DNA from: Pipra filicauda
Lineage: Eukaryota > Chordata > Aves > Passeriformes > Pipridae
Assembly: GCF_003945595.2 (NCBI RefSeq)
Contig: NW_024104361.1
Coordinates: forward strand, 310,001 to 374,000
Reading direction: 5' to 3'
Length of the DNA: 64,000 bases
The position numbers were made by a program, and so were the translations under genes. Below, in pieces: positions 1 to 12,800 of the stretch. Numbering within the stretch: position 1 is the first letter of the stretch; each line of letters begins with the position of its first letter. Under the pieces are notes generated by a model. It did no database searches. It saw only the letters and a list, made by a program, of their open reading frames with translations, and was not told the DNA's origin.

Positions 1-282
1 ATAATTCCTCCAGCAAACGCTGGTCAGAACATCTGGTGACAGGAAATTTGAAGGCTAAGTTAGCCTGGCTTGAATTTTCTGGAGGATGTGGATAAAGCAG
101 ATAATGGGACTGTGTTCTGTGGTTTGCAGGCTGGTTATGAGTGTGGTTCCTAACAATAAATGCCAGGCTGGTGCAGCCCACTGCTGTAGGTTAAATTAGG
201 AGAAGAGTGGAAGGTGTCTTGTCCCAACCATGGTGTGGGTGCAGTCCCAGGGCAGTGCCCGTCCCTGTGCTGTCATCGCTCA

Positions 283-787
283 GGGACCTCGAGCGCTGTG
301 TCCAGTTCTGTGTCCTCACCTCAGTGAGACACTGAGGGGCTGGAGCGTGTGCAGGGAAGGGAACGGAGCTGGGGAAGGGGCTGGAGCACCAGGAGCAGCT
401 GAGGGAGCTGGGGGGGCTCAGCCTGGAGAAAAGGAGGCTCAGAGGGGGGACCTTCTGGCTCTGCAACTCCCTGACGGGAGAGGGGAGCCAGGAGGGGGTT
501 GGACTCTGCTCCCAGGGAACAAGGGACAGGACTAGGGGAAACAGCCTCAAGCTGTGCCAGGGAAGGGTCAGGTTGGATATCAGGAAGAATTTCTTGCTGG
601 AAAGGGTGGTCAGGCCTTGGCAGGGGCTGCTCAGGGAGGTGGTGGAGTCCCCATCCCTGGAGGTGTCCAAGGAATGACTGGATGTGTCACTCAGTGCTCT
701 GGGCTGGGTGACAAGGTGGGGATCAATCACAGGATGGACTCAATCTTGGAGTGCTTTTCCAACCTAAATGATTCTGTGATTATATAA
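283..787 (+). mobile_element. CR1 LINE fragment, 5'-truncated, sense orientation
   Basis: The segment reads like the 3' portion of an avian CR1 retrotransposon: a stretch resembling the end of the reverse-transcriptase ORF, then the CR1 3'UTR, ending with the hallmark CCAACCTAAATGATTCTGTG just before 787. CR1 elements end in a short octamer repeat (ATTCTRTG-like) rather than poly(A), which fits here. The left boundary near 283 is approximate. Open frames inside it on either strand are non-coding debris. It lies in what is probably PSAP intron 1. Confidence 0.88.
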
Positions 788-3700
788 AAATGAAGGCCCT
801 GTTTGTTGGAGGAATAACGGGGTCCGAGGCACCTCACAGCCGTCACAACGCAGCGGCGCTTTGATAGCGCACCAGTCATGTGCCCTGTGTAAACCTGCCC
901 TTGCACAATCCCTCCCGTGTGTGCCGAGGTCTATAAATAGAAAGAGTGGCTCTCGGTTGTGTCTGGAGGAGCTGAGCAGGCCTTTCTTCCTGCTCAGTCA
1001 CGCCTGGCGAATGCACCATCACATCCGCAGAGCTGCCCGAGCCCAGTGTGGGCTTTTTGCACTCGGGTTGTGCTGTTCCACACACCACAGAGGAGCTGTT
1101 CTGGGAGCCTCCGAGCGCCCAGAGGATGGAGAGGGTGGAGCAAGAGAGGGGGAGCTTGTCAGCAAAACTCATTGTGTCACCTGATGCGGCTGAGGCTCTC
1201 CAGGAGGTTGGGCTGTGCTATTTCAGGAAAGGTTTTTCTGGTAGAAAATGCAGGAAGGTTTTTATTTTGTACCTGTGGGGGAAGCAGGGCCAGTTGCTGC
1301 TGCCTGCCTCTGGATTTTTGTTTCAGTATCTCACGTAGATATGATTCTTCAAAGTAGGTTGGGGCAACGCCTTAGAACTGTATGACATAAAAAGGGATTG
1401 TTTGTTTTTTCTTTACTCTTTCACTTTCTATTTTACTTTTTTTAATGTAGCAGCTTTTTTTCCCCCCCCAATTAATTTGCTGCTATTAAGATATCAGAGT
1501 TCCTGTTGCAATTTAAAAGGGCTGCCTCTGTGGTCTTTGAAGTGTGTGTATTTTAGGGCAATGCTTCTCTGTATTTGGTTGTGGGGCAGTGTTTGGTTTC
1601 AGATGTCAGATAGCAGATTTCCCCACTCTTTGTGGTGTGGATATGTTTGCCTGGTGAAAAGGGGATGTTAAGTACAGGAATTCTGCAGAGACTCACACAA
1701 AAATCTGTCCCATCCTCCTCCCCCAAAAAACCCTCTCAAAACAAAACCAGAAATAATGGACATGGACAATAAGTATGTCCAACATGTTGTGGTGTATTTC
1801 TACAGGCATCTGCAGGGAAAAATGCTTCTCATAACTTTTTGGGAATATCTCAATGTATTGTATGGGACCACTGTCTCCTACTGACTGACTACCAGATGCC
1901 CTTGAACATCCAGTTGTCTCTTGTAGATTCTGTCATAGAAGAATCTCAGGCAGAAGCCAGGGCCTGCTTGACAGTGACCTCTGGCCTGTCTGGAAATTAT
2001 TCCCTTGCAACCTTTGCAGTAACTGGGACAATTTATTGGGACAGTAGAGGTGATTTTGCTGTCTCAGCTCACCCAGTTCTCCGCTGTCTTTATTGTGATT
2101 TCTTGTACATACACGAACTGCTCCTCTTGCCGTACTTGTCTGCTGGTGAGGGAAGCGAGGGAGCACCTGAGGCAGAGGCATGTGCCAAAGTGAGAACCTG
2201 TTCCCCACTTTGGGGAAGAGCCTGGTTGTGGTCGTTAACTCATTTCTTCTGAATCACACTGGTTAGAAATGTTTCGTGCTTGGTTTTTCATCAGTAGATG
2301 TGGAACAGGAAGACTCTGAATTTTAACTGGAATGCTAATAACAGCCAGCCAGATTTCATCTAATTTTTCTGTAAATTGCCTATAATCTCTCAAATATTGT
2401 GGTCACTTTACTGCCTCATTAATCCAGAGGGTAGTAGCCCTCTGGCAAGAGTCACTGGTGTGTGATGTGTTTACAGCTTTTGAAGTTTTACTCATTAACT
2501 GACCAGAGAGGCTGTGGAGTATTGAACCCTTCAAATAACTTCAGATTGAGGTCACTCTTTGACTTGTAGACACTTTGTAAGACTTGGTGGTGAGAAGTTG
2601 ATCCCTCTCGACTTCTTTAACTTAAAAACACTTGGCTTTTGCAGTTCTCAAAAGAAGTGGGGAAAAGTCACTAACAGAGCACAGAGTGGCAGAGACTGAT
2701 AGATTCACTTGGTCTGTGGGTGTTTCTGGGAGATAAGGAATGGCCTTTTTTGTTTTAACATTACTAAGCGAGAAACCTTGGAAAAAACATCCCCTCCTGA
2801 TGAATATGTTAATGTACTTGGACGAGTTAGACTGTTAAGGCCTGAGAGTTGACAGCACCCCAAATTGTCTTCCACATTTGACTTCAGCCCTTTGAGGTGA
2901 AGAGCAGCTCAGTGCTTTCCTGTTTTGGGTCTCCCCCCCACCCCAATTTACAGGTTAATTCTTCTGTAACCATGTTGCTCACAGCTGGGGTTTTCTAACA
3001 GTTTGGTTTGGAGGAGGCTGAAGCCTTCAAGTTGAATTCCTTTGTGTCCTGGGTGATAGTTTTCTGGTTCATCCTTTGGCTCTTTAGCGAATCTGGTCTG
3101 GCCCATTCAAATCCCTGTTCATAGAAACTTATATAAGGTATTAACTTTCAAGCACAATCACAGAAGTCTGATTAGTAGCTTCAGTACAGCTTTGGATGGG
3201 ATTTCTTAGGATGCTTTTTTGAGAATCTCGGGGAAAAAATTCAGGCTGGCTCTCCTTGGAAGATGAGTAATACAAATGCCTGAGGGAATGGAAGGTTTTT
3301 CTCAAGACAGGTAATTACCTACCGATTTTCCTGTAGCTGTCCTTGCAGGATGGTAATCCAGACATTACAGCCATTGTAAGACATTTTAGGTTCCTGTTTC
3401 CTGGAGAGGAATGATGAACTGAGCTGTGCTTCCACATGCATGGCTCTGTAGGCTTTCCAAGGAGAAAAGGTGGTATTTTCTGAGGAGGCTCTCACCTCTG
3501 CTGCCCTAAGCCTGTCTTTATGTTCATGTTTCCAATCCAGGTGTGGAGGAAGGAGGTGAACATTAGCATTTGCTGCTTTGGAGAAGTGAAACAGTGCACA
3601 GTTGCTGAAGTAAATAGGATAGAACCACTGTGGGAGTGAGTTGCAGGTTTCCCTTTATCTTCACGGCCTTTAAACTGGTTTTTAAATGGATTCCTGGCAA

Positions 3701-5640
3701 CTGTCACTGGCAGGACTGTGTTCCTGGTGTTTTGACAGTGTTGGGGTGCTGACCTGGGCCTCAAATCAAATGATTCTCCTTCCTTTTCTGCTGTTACCCT
3801 TCTACCCTTGGAGTATTTTGATCGTGTTGTTGGGCTTCAGGCTTTCTGGGGCAACGCTTGTTCTAGGAGAGGATTTCTCTTGTCTGTTAGACACAAACAT
3901 CACAGAGGTGAGAGCGGGTATAGATCTTTTTTCTCCTCCATTTTCTTGCACCGCGTAATTTAGGAAAAACTTGGTAGAGCAAAGGCCGTTTTTTGTTAAA
4001 TTAAAGAAGCCATGTCTCTGAAGCTGTTCAAGGAGGGAGGAACCAGTGAAGAGGATGACTAAAGAAAGACCCTGGTCTTCACAGATAAACTTGTTCAGTG
4101 CTCTAAAAACAGTGGCTTGCAAGAACTTCAAGGAAAAGGGGAGGGCAGATCTGGGTGGGCATGAGGTGTGACTGTTGAGAGCTAACCTACAGAGAAAGAA
4201 TTCTGTTTAAAAACGGATGACCTGAGATAAAGAACAATATATAAAAGAAAAGGAGGCCAGAGAAAACTGTTATGCATTTGAGTGTACCCAGCAAGCGTTG
4301 AGAGCTGTCACTGTAAGTGACAGTGCTTTGCTTTCTCTTGGGTTGCTGCTGGGGATGTGAAATGCCGCGTTTGGGTGTTGCACTTCTCGCAGCAAAGGCT
4401 GTTTGGAGGGAAGAAAACTGTTAAGGGTCAAAACTCTTTGTTCTGAGACAGCACAAGGTCTTAACACACTTCATTGGCACATTTGCCTTTGTTGTAAGTT
4501 AATATATGATTGAAAAATGCTGTTTCATAATTAAATAGAACAGACTAAAGGGGGAAAGTGGGAACAGTAAAGGATTTCAGGCTGTACTTTTCTGAATCTG
4601 CAAGATCTGAATTAATGCAGGGTTTTTTAGTTTTGTGTGTTTTACACACAAAATGTTCAGATGTTCAGAAAGGAAGGGTGGTGGATATTGTAGCAATGAA
4701 GGTACATCCTTTCATATTAGACATCTAACAAAAGTATTCCCACGTGATAGAGAATAAACTAATACAAATTTAGCTCTATTTGAAGTCACTGTAGAAGATG
4801 GAAGAAAAGAAGCCATGATCAGTGTGTTGTCTTTGTTCTGTAGCTGCTTTCTAAAACGTGCCAGCCATGTGAGGCCCTGACAAACAGATTTGCCTGGTCA
4901 TTGTTTGACCAGAATGATCTGTACTGAAAACATGGAATTTAGAGTTGTCTTCTCAGAAGGAAAGAACTTCCCCAGTGTCATTTGCAGGTGAAAGGGCACT
5001 GCTGTTCCACCATTTTCTGTTTCTGTAGGTAAGTGTTCATCTCATGCTGTAATCAGGTTTCCTGAACCTGTGGACTTCTTTTGATAGAAGTCTGTAGGTA
5101 TAGTGGCATCTCCTCGTCCTCTGATGTTGTGCAGGAGTGAAGACTTTAAATAATACCAGTGAGAAAGTGTTTGGAGTGCTTGCTTCCATCCTAAAACTAG
5201 TTTTCACTGTTTGGTGGCTTATGAACAGTTTTCTTATGCCTCACTGTCCCTTCTGCTCCCAAGTTCTTCTGAGATTGTCTTTGGCCCTCTGTAGGGGGTG
5301 GCAGGTAGCATTAATGCCCTTATTCTCAAATTCCAAGTGACTTTGTGCCCAGTGGCAATGCTTTGAGCAGAATCTGAACAAAATGTGGCTGTGAAACTCC
5401 TCATTTTTCTCCTTACAAGCTGGTGAGATGGGATGCAGGGAAGCAGAGAAGTCAGAGGCATTGGTTAGTTAATACACTGCCAAAGATCAATCTAATTTTA
5501 AACCTTTTTTTCCCCTCTCCTTGTGAACAAGTCAGAGCATTTGTGACTGTGAGCATGTTTGATACAGAAGCCATGCAACACAGAGTTTGTTAAAGATACA
5601 CAGCCAAAAAAGCTGATCAGTAAGAATAAATCTGAAGCGT
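788..5640. other. Probable PSAP intron 1, left part; no gene seen
   Basis: About 4.9 kb of mostly AT-rich sequence. I see no exon of a recognisable family, no tRNA-like or rRNA-like segment and no clear repeat. The open frames are short and show no domain. A TATA-like string (TATAAATA, 932-939) is present, but no gene can be tied to it. Assignment to PSAP intron 1 rests on exon 2 starting at 9,900 with a phase-1 acceptor and on no signal-peptide exon being found in 1-9,899. Confidence 0.5.
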
Positions 5641-5649
5641 AGTATTTTT

Positions 5650-7114
5650 GTTATGCACTTATTCATCATCATGGCTGGGCTTCACAAACAAAGATTTGGG
5701 AAGGGCTCTACCCACGTTTGTTACAAGCGCGTTGGTGGCTAAAAAGGCCAATACGAGACAGGCACGTCCGGTTGCAAAAGGCACAGCAGAAAGACTCCTT
5801 AGGTGGTAAATCCTGCAAGACACGGTTCTTTCTGCGTTGTCTTTTCTCCTCAAGGGTGACCCTGCGAGTGTTCTCAAAGGCATCAGCAGCGTTATAGATG
5901 GTGTGAGTCCAGACCTCCCAGTTGGAGGCCAGAGTAGACCAGTTATGGTGGTCAATATGGCCAAGGCTGAGATGTTGTTTCAGGGAGTCCTTGTATCTTC
6001 TCTTTGGGGCTCCTCTCTTGCAGCAGCCAGTGGCAAGTTCACCATAAAGCAGGATCTTAGGGAGGGGGTGGTTGGTCCTTCATCCTGGAGATGTGCCCTG
6101 CCCAGCACAGCTGTGTTCTCAGCAACATGGCCTCAATACTTGTGACTGCTGCTTGTTCTAGAACAGATGGATTGGTCACATAATCTGACCAGTGGATGTT
6201 TAGGATTGTACTGTACAGCGTTGATGGAAGTGTTCTAGGAGTCGCAGGTGGTGGCAGTAGATGACCCATGATTCAGATCCATATAAAAGAGTAGACAGCA
6301 CTATGGCTCTGTAAACACTGATCTTTGTGCTTTTCTTCAGGTGTTTATTTTGCCAAACTCTTTTATGAAGCTTTCCAAAAGCACTATATGCCTTTGCTAA
6401 CCTGTTGTCTATCTCTCCGTCAATCTCACCATCCGAGGAGATGAGGCTGCCTAGGTAATTAAACTGCTGAACTGATTTGAGCTCTGATTGGCCAATGGTG
6501 ATGTGGGGATGATGGGGGACTTCCTGAGGTGTAGGTTGATGGAGGACCTCTGTCTTCTTTAAGCTGACTTCCAGTCCAAAGAGCTCAGCAGCATCTGCAA
6601 AGCAGGATGTTAAACGCTGCAGAGCTGCTTCTGTGTGGGCGACAAGGGCGGCGTCATCAGCATAGAGCAGCTCCTGGACAAGATGGTTTAAGGTCTTGGT
6701 GTGGGCCTTCAGCCGCCTTAAGTTGAAAAGGCTTCCATCAGTACGGTATTGGATGTAGATACCGTCCTGATCCTCGAGGTCTGCCGTGGCCCTTTGGAGC
6801 ATCCTGCTGAAAAAGACTGTGAATAGGGTAGGAGCGAGAACGCAGCCTTGTTTCACACCATTAGTAATTAGAAAGGGCTCAGAAAGTGTGTTGCCATGTC
6901 TGACTTGGCCATGCTGATCCTCATGGAGTGAGATGATCATTTTAAGGAACTTGGGGGGACAACCTAAATGTTCCAAAATCTGCCATAGACCTTCTCTACT
7001 CACAGTATCAAAAGCCTTGGTGAGGTCGACAAAGGTTACATAGAGACCTTTGTTCTGTTCCCTACACTTCTCTTGCAGTTGTCTGAGAACAAATACCATG
7101 TCTGTACTGCCCAA
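5650..7114 (-). mobile_element. RTE-like non-LTR retrotransposon, 3' part with decayed reverse transcriptase
   Basis: Read on the minus strand, the segment encodes the C-terminal half of a LINE polymerase. In order it shows the palm motif FVDLTKAFDTVSREGLW, then NGVKQGCVLAPTLF, the catalytic ELLYADDAAL, and further on FNYLGSLISSDGEID and LLYGSESW. A C-terminal cysteine-rich finger, CAFCNRTCLSRIGLFSHQ, ends in a stop at 5,708-5,710. The frame breaks near 6.20 kb and again near 6.06 kb, and the N-terminal half (endonuclease) is missing, so this copy is dead. The 3' end carries a short ATG/TGA-rich tail near 5,660-5,670, as RTE elements often do. Placing it in the RTE clade, and possibly in AviRTE, comes from motif order and wording and is not proven. 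It is clearly not CR1. Confidence 0.85.
6200..7114 (-). pseudogene. Reverse transcriptase ORF remnant of the RTE-like element
   Basis: This is the longest uninterrupted piece of the element, 304 codons. It spans the reverse-transcriptase palm (LTKAFD), the YADD active site and the thumb-like region after it. It lacks an upstream endonuclease and starts at a non-ATG codon continuous with 5'-truncated sequence. Reading continues only in other frames after about 6.2 kb: the segment down to 6,057 has the WAGHISRM-type motif usual in this family, and the frame ending at 5,708 has the cysteine finger. It is not a host gene. Confidence 0.82.
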
Positions 7115-7560
7115 GTTTGATGTGTTCTGGATATATTTGCTTTGCTCTGTTACACCCTGACAGGGTGGTCAGGACAAAGGGGTGTTCCTGGCTATTTCCT
7201 GGAGATTGTATATAGATAGGTGATAGCAAAGTAGGAAATGTAAGATATGCCCAAATTGTTCTAAGAGGAATGAAACCTGTGCACCCCTATGTGGTTGCGA
7301 GCTATGCTGGCAATGGTACATGCCTTAGGTAGGGTCGCCCATGCCAGACAGGTCAAAACCATAGGACCAGATACACTACATTCTTGGGCAGGATGAGCTC
7401 TTTAGCCTTCTGGCAGTCATCCTAGGAGAAGGACAACTCTAATCCCAAACCCGGGCAGATGGAGCTCGCTTAGCCCTGTAAGGCCATCCATCTAAGAGAA
7501 GGTCACTCTAATTAAACCTACGTCCAAGCTTGCTCGGCCCTATTCACTTATTAATGACCT
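7115..7560 (+). mobile_element. Possible inverted 5' part of the RTE-like element
   Basis: Directly beyond the truncated reverse transcriptase, on the plus strand, lies GC-richer sequence that looks repetitive and unlike the surrounding AT-rich intron. It contains two related units of about 60 bp at 7,395-7,453 and 7,462-7,522. Each begins GAGCTC, runs through TTAGCC and ends in an AGAAGG...CTCTAAT block; a third partial unit may follow. A 5' segment in opposite orientation to the 3' segment is the classic outcome of twin priming during LINE insertion. Assigning this block to the element is inference. Confidence 0.4.
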
Positions 7561-9899
7561 GTTATTAAGACTATGAGGAAGGAGCAGCAAGATTAACTGT
7601 TGGACATTCTGCTGAAGCTGGTATGGATCTGAAAAGTCATACAGTGACAGGATCTTAAAGAAGCAAAAAGAACCTCAAAGGTCATTAAGAGGCAGATCAA
7701 ACCAGTGCAAGCTACAGCACAAATGCTTCAGTTTGGCTTTAAACATTCTCTTAGATCAAGATTTTGAGAAACTGCTTGGAATAACTGTAACTTGAGTTAT
7801 ATAGTTTAGATTTGGAGTTTTACAGTAAGTTTCAATGCAGGGGCAATAATTTCCTTTGATTTACAGAAATAAAGGCATAGGTTAAAAGCTTTACTTGTAA
7901 ATAGTTGGGAGCCCTTAATTCCACTGTTTAAAGTCCAGGTCTTGCTTTACTTTATTCAGAGCTTGACTCTGCCTTCCAGAGCCTTCTTAGCACTGTTCAG
8001 TGCCAGTATCTAAAAGAGAAGAATAACTTTCCCTCAACCAAGTGTATACTTGGTTATTGTCACCCTGCCAGAGCTGACAGCTCTTTGGCTGGCCAGTCTG
8101 ACTTTGAAAATCAACTATTCTTATGTTCCCAGATCCATAATGCTGGAGTTTAGGATAGGCTGTAAATATTTTGCTGACCATACGTTATTAGGAGCTTTGA
8201 AGTCTTTTTTTTCCCCTACAGTTTCACAAGCAGTCCTGGTGTGCTGTCTTGCTCAGCAATAATGTGCAATCAGGGCTTTTTGCTGGGAGAGAGGGTGGCA
8301 AGCTCCAAGCTCTTGTGTAAAAGATTAAGCGTTCAAAGCACGTCTTTCTTGAAATAAATGGGTCATTCCTCTGAAATCCAGTGTAAACAGGCTTTATTAA
8401 ATCAACAGCTGAGAAGGCTGCAGAATGCCACCTATAAAGCAGTGTTTGTGTGGCTGTTTGATGTGTGGTGGCTGTGCACCTGGTACGTGCACTCGTAATT
8501 CAGCTGTTACATCGATCCCCTGATTGCTCAGAACAAGACATGAGAAATGGAAAAGTGATGGTTCATCTGCTGTAACCTTACTAGAACTTTCTAGGGATGA
8601 AACAGCTTAATTCCTGCCTCTTGGCTGACAGTGTAATTTTACAGGATTTTGTCATGTGTAAACAGCATTGATGTAAAGATCCTCAACACCACCTGTACAG
8701 GTAATGGCTTAGAACAGGTTGGGTTTGTGTTTTCTTTTGATGTTTTTGTTATTGTGAACTTTGACAGCAGTGCCTTGTAGGCTTTGGACCATGGTAGATT
8801 TTGTTGGAACTTGTTTGCTGTAGGATTATAGGAGTTGTTTCTTCATAGGTTAGTGCAGCATAGGGCATTGCTGAAGAAACTGAGCCTGCTTGACAGATAG
8901 GATGGTTTTAGAACCTGGGAGCAGTTGGGTGTCCAGTCCAGACAGCACAATTAAAAAGAAGCTTGGAAAGTCAGCAAAAAGGTACAGTTGATTCACTTTT
9001 CCTATTGCTTACTCATAGTGCAGATGTTTTACATTTCCTTAGGAAAACTGTCCAGAAATGGCATTCTGTATTTTACTTGAAAACTTTATAGGTTTGGAAG
9101 GCAATTCCACGTGGGATGGGAGGTCATGTCCAGATAAGGACTGATACTTTTTTTTCACCCCCACAGATATTTCTGTACACAGTTGAATTGCTGACCAAGA
9201 GAAAAAAAAAAACAAAACAAGTATAAATAGATTTAGTGGTTTAAAAACTATGATAGAACATTCCTCGGGTTGTTTATTAAAACCTTCTGTTTATCATCAG
9301 TGTTTTGGTGTGTACCTGCTCTTAAGTCTTCCATGTAATGTGTACATTGTTGTGGCTTCTAATCCAGTGAGTGTCCTCCCTCTCTCAGTAGCTGTGTGAG
9401 AATAGGGTGGTTCACGTGGGAGGAGGAATGCAGACAGCAATTTCAGGCTGATTCAGAGTTGAAGTGACAGTGGAACAGGAGAACAGGGAGGTTATAGCCT
9501 TGGGAATCAGCTGTTCGAAGTGTAGATTTCTGCAATGAGCAGTTTCCTTGTTTTAAGTCATCTGATAGTTCTTGTGTGCTAAGTAAAGTGGCAGTTTGTA
9601 TTTTGTTGGAATTGTGGTTTTTTTTTTAACAAAAGGTGGCTGATGGCGGGAATATACCAACGTGCTGAGACTCAGGCACTTCACGAAGGAGCTTCAGCTG
9701 TTGTGGTTTTTCTCGTTCTTTGTGTAAATCTGTGTTTGGGGCTCGTGTTTCAGCTCAAATTGCTGGATTGAAATGTGCTTAAAAAAACGTTAATAAACCG
9801 AAGTGATGCACTGGAGAGGAGGCCGTTACACTGCGCAGCGTTAACCTGCTTGCTTTGGAGCAGAAATCATTGAAGGATGGTTGTTTTTCTCTCTGGCAG
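7561..9899. other. Probable PSAP intron 1, right part; nothing recognised
   Basis: About 2.3 kb of AT-rich sequence before the exon 2 acceptor (TTTCTCTCTGGCAG). I see no exon, structured RNA or clear repeat beyond short homopolymer runs. Confidence 0.45.
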
Positions 9900-12800
9900 C
9901 TGTGGCCAGCCCTGTGCTGTGGCAGAAGGAGTGTGTGAAGGGGCCGGAGGTGTGGTGCCAGAGCATCCGCACGGCGTCGCAGTGCGGGGCGGTGAAGCAC
10001 TGCCAGCAGAACGTCTGGAACAAGCCTGCTGTAGTGAGTACCCACTGCTCACACCTCTTCCCCCGCCACCTGCAGCTGTCCCACGTGCTGAGGAAGGTTT
10101 CCCAAGTCTCTGATTGGATTTAAGTGTTACATCTGGCTCTGCTTTGATGGCTGTGCCTTAATTTAGGTGCTAGATAGAGGTTGCTTTTCACTGCTCTGCC
10201 TTGCACAACTTGTCTGCTGACTTCTCCCGTGACCTGTTGCACAATCAGGGAGCAATGTATGGAATGGAGCTAGTGGATTTCACTCGTTCCTCTTTATTGC
10301 TGACCCCTAATTCGTGGAGTCCACTTGAGCAGTGAGTTATTACGAAAACAGCCGTGTGCTTCTTTAGGTCTTTCTCAAAAGTTCATGTTCCAGCATATGC
10401 TAAATTATGAAAGCCATGACAAATAGTGGTAGAAATGTTACATTTAGTGCAGCCTTTCGAGTTGCATTTGCACTAAAGGTGAGGGCTGCTTTACTAGGTG
10501 TAGCTGTAGTTCAGGGTATTGTTTCACAACTTTGTAAGGGGGCCAAAGGCATTTTACTTACAGAGGCATTCAGTCCACACTGGCTAGGTCTCTGCTGAGA
10601 TATTTCAGTTTAGGGGAAATTAGGGGAAGGGAGGAATCTCAGAGCACAACTAAAATGAGGGACGTTGCCTGGAATGTTCTTACATGCTAGCAAGTGTGAA
10701 CTCTCTGAAGAGTAAGGTAAAAGGTTCAGGAGAAGGCTTGTTGGGACAGTATACTTCAAGGGACTGGGACTAGTTGAAATGAATAGGTGGTAGCATGCCA
10801 GCTTCTTCATGCCTTGTTGCTTTACTAAAGAAACTGGAGCTGGACATGCTTGAGATAGCCTCACTCTTTGTTTCAAACACCTCTTCCCACCCCAGCCTCA
10901 GCCAGTATTTCTTCCTTAATTTCCACTGTAAATGCAGTGCTTGGTGTTTGTGTTATTTACACCCTGCCCTTACAGCACTTAAGTCTTTCTCAGAGTAACT
11001 GTCTGCTTCTGTCTCCAGAGCAGTATCCCCTGTGACTTGTGCAAGGAGCTTGTGACGGTGGCTGGCAAGGTTTTGAAGGATAATGGCACTGAGGTAAGCA
11101 GAGCTTCCTTTCTCCTCACCCCAAAACACACTTTGATTTCGTGGACCTAACAAGATCTCACGATGAGGGGGTGGAACAGTTGGCTGTGTTGTTTTCCTAA
11201 CATAAACAACAGATGTTGGAAGGGACTAGAGTACATGGGAAAAGGCTTTTTAACAGCCTCTACTGGTTTAGAAATTAGCAAATTCTAGAGCCTCTCATGC
11301 TTTAACACATCCCTGATTGACTGTAGGTGCTTAATAAAATTGTTCTTGTGCCAATGGGCCATCAGCCTTAAAAGGTGGGATACTGCAGACTCTAGAAGTG
11401 GATGATTACACCATCTGGTCTTTGTTTGGTTTTGAGGGCACTTACTCCTTTTTTCTTTTATGAATCTGTGAGTACTTTGTATAAACAAGTCACTGTCCCC
11501 CTAGTCCATAATTTCACTTCCTCCTCTTTAAATGTAAATGTTCTACTCTGGCAAGGCCTTGCAAGCAGTATTGAATGTTTTCACTTTGGCAGGGTCCCAC
11601 CAAAGGTCAGGACTGGGGAAAATAGACTTACAGTGTAAAACCTCAGTCTAGTTGTGCTTCCCACTGCCTGGACCTATCTGAGTCCAGGGAGCTTGTTTTA
11701 GGCTTTGTATTGTGCATTTTGGCAATAGAAAGAGCATTTGAGAGAGGGATAATCTATCCATGCCTACCTCATCTTTCACAGGAGGAGATCCGCTCTTACT
11801 TGGAAAAGACGTGCGAGTTTCTTCCTGACCAAGGCCTGGTGTCTGAGTGCAAAGAAATTGTGGATTCCTACCTGCCAGTTATCATGGATATGATCAAAGA
11901 AGAGCTAGTAAGTAGAAAATTTTCAAGCACTGGATTTAAAAGTCATGCTCCTATGATGCCCAAGTTTCTCTTCTGCATGAGATTGTGCATATGATCCTTC
12001 AATCCTGTGTGGATCACTGGTGTTGCAGTGAGTAGTGTGAGTTTGAAGCCTGCTTCCTTGCTATGAAACATTTTCCTCGTCTGTCACGTTTCAGCTGAAT
12101 GACTCTAAACTTCATACAAAAGTGACGTGAGTTTGGAGCTTTATGAGTGTATCTTGTCCCCCCTAGGATAAACCTGAGGTTGTGTGCAGTGCCCTCGCCC
12201 TGTGCCAGTCCCTTCAGAAGCACCTTGCAGCCATGAAGCTTCAGAAACAGCTCCAGACCAACAAGATTCCAGAGCTGGATTTCTCTGAACTGGCATCCCC
12301 GTTCATGGCTAACGTGCCTCTTCTCCTCTACCCTCAGGACAAACCCAAGCAGAAGCCTAAGGTAAGGGTGCAGGGCTGTTCCAGTGTGGACCCTGTGTAT
12401 AATCTTGGATTAAGTTCTACAGCTGTGCCCTTCGGGGGAAGCATTTGTCTCTCTGAATGTAGAGGTTGATTGGAAAAGAACAAATAGTTGACAAAGGGGA
12501 GTAGATGAGCTGATGAGCTTGGGAGCAGAGGCTGAGTGTTGGTAGCAAGGCAGAGTGTGGGACTTAAACAGTGAGTGGGTGCAGAACAAGCTGCTGTGGG
12601 TGAAGCTGGTAAGATCTATGCCAGATTTGGAAACCTTCCCGCTGTGGTCTGTAACAAAACCAAGAGATTCTGAAGATTGGGTGTCTTAACTGTTATCTCG
12701 GTTTTGAAGCCAAGTATGTACCTAATCTCCATCTAGTGGCTGGTGCACATACCAGCAGTAGCTTGTCTCTGTATTAGCTCAGGCTTTAAAGTATTGTACA

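Noticed and set aside
191..730. 179-codon minus-strand ORF
   Set aside because: Antisense to the CR1 fragment at 283-787; no domain, and composition follows the repeat.
932..939. TATAAATA box that might mark a promoter or PSAP exon 1
   Set aside because: No downstream signal-peptide exon or recognisable coding sequence; the frame at 1,048-1,338 matches nothing known to me.
1..9899. Search for PSAP exon 1
   Set aside because: No ATG plus hydrophobic leader ending in phase 1 before GT was found; exon 1 probably lies left of the window.
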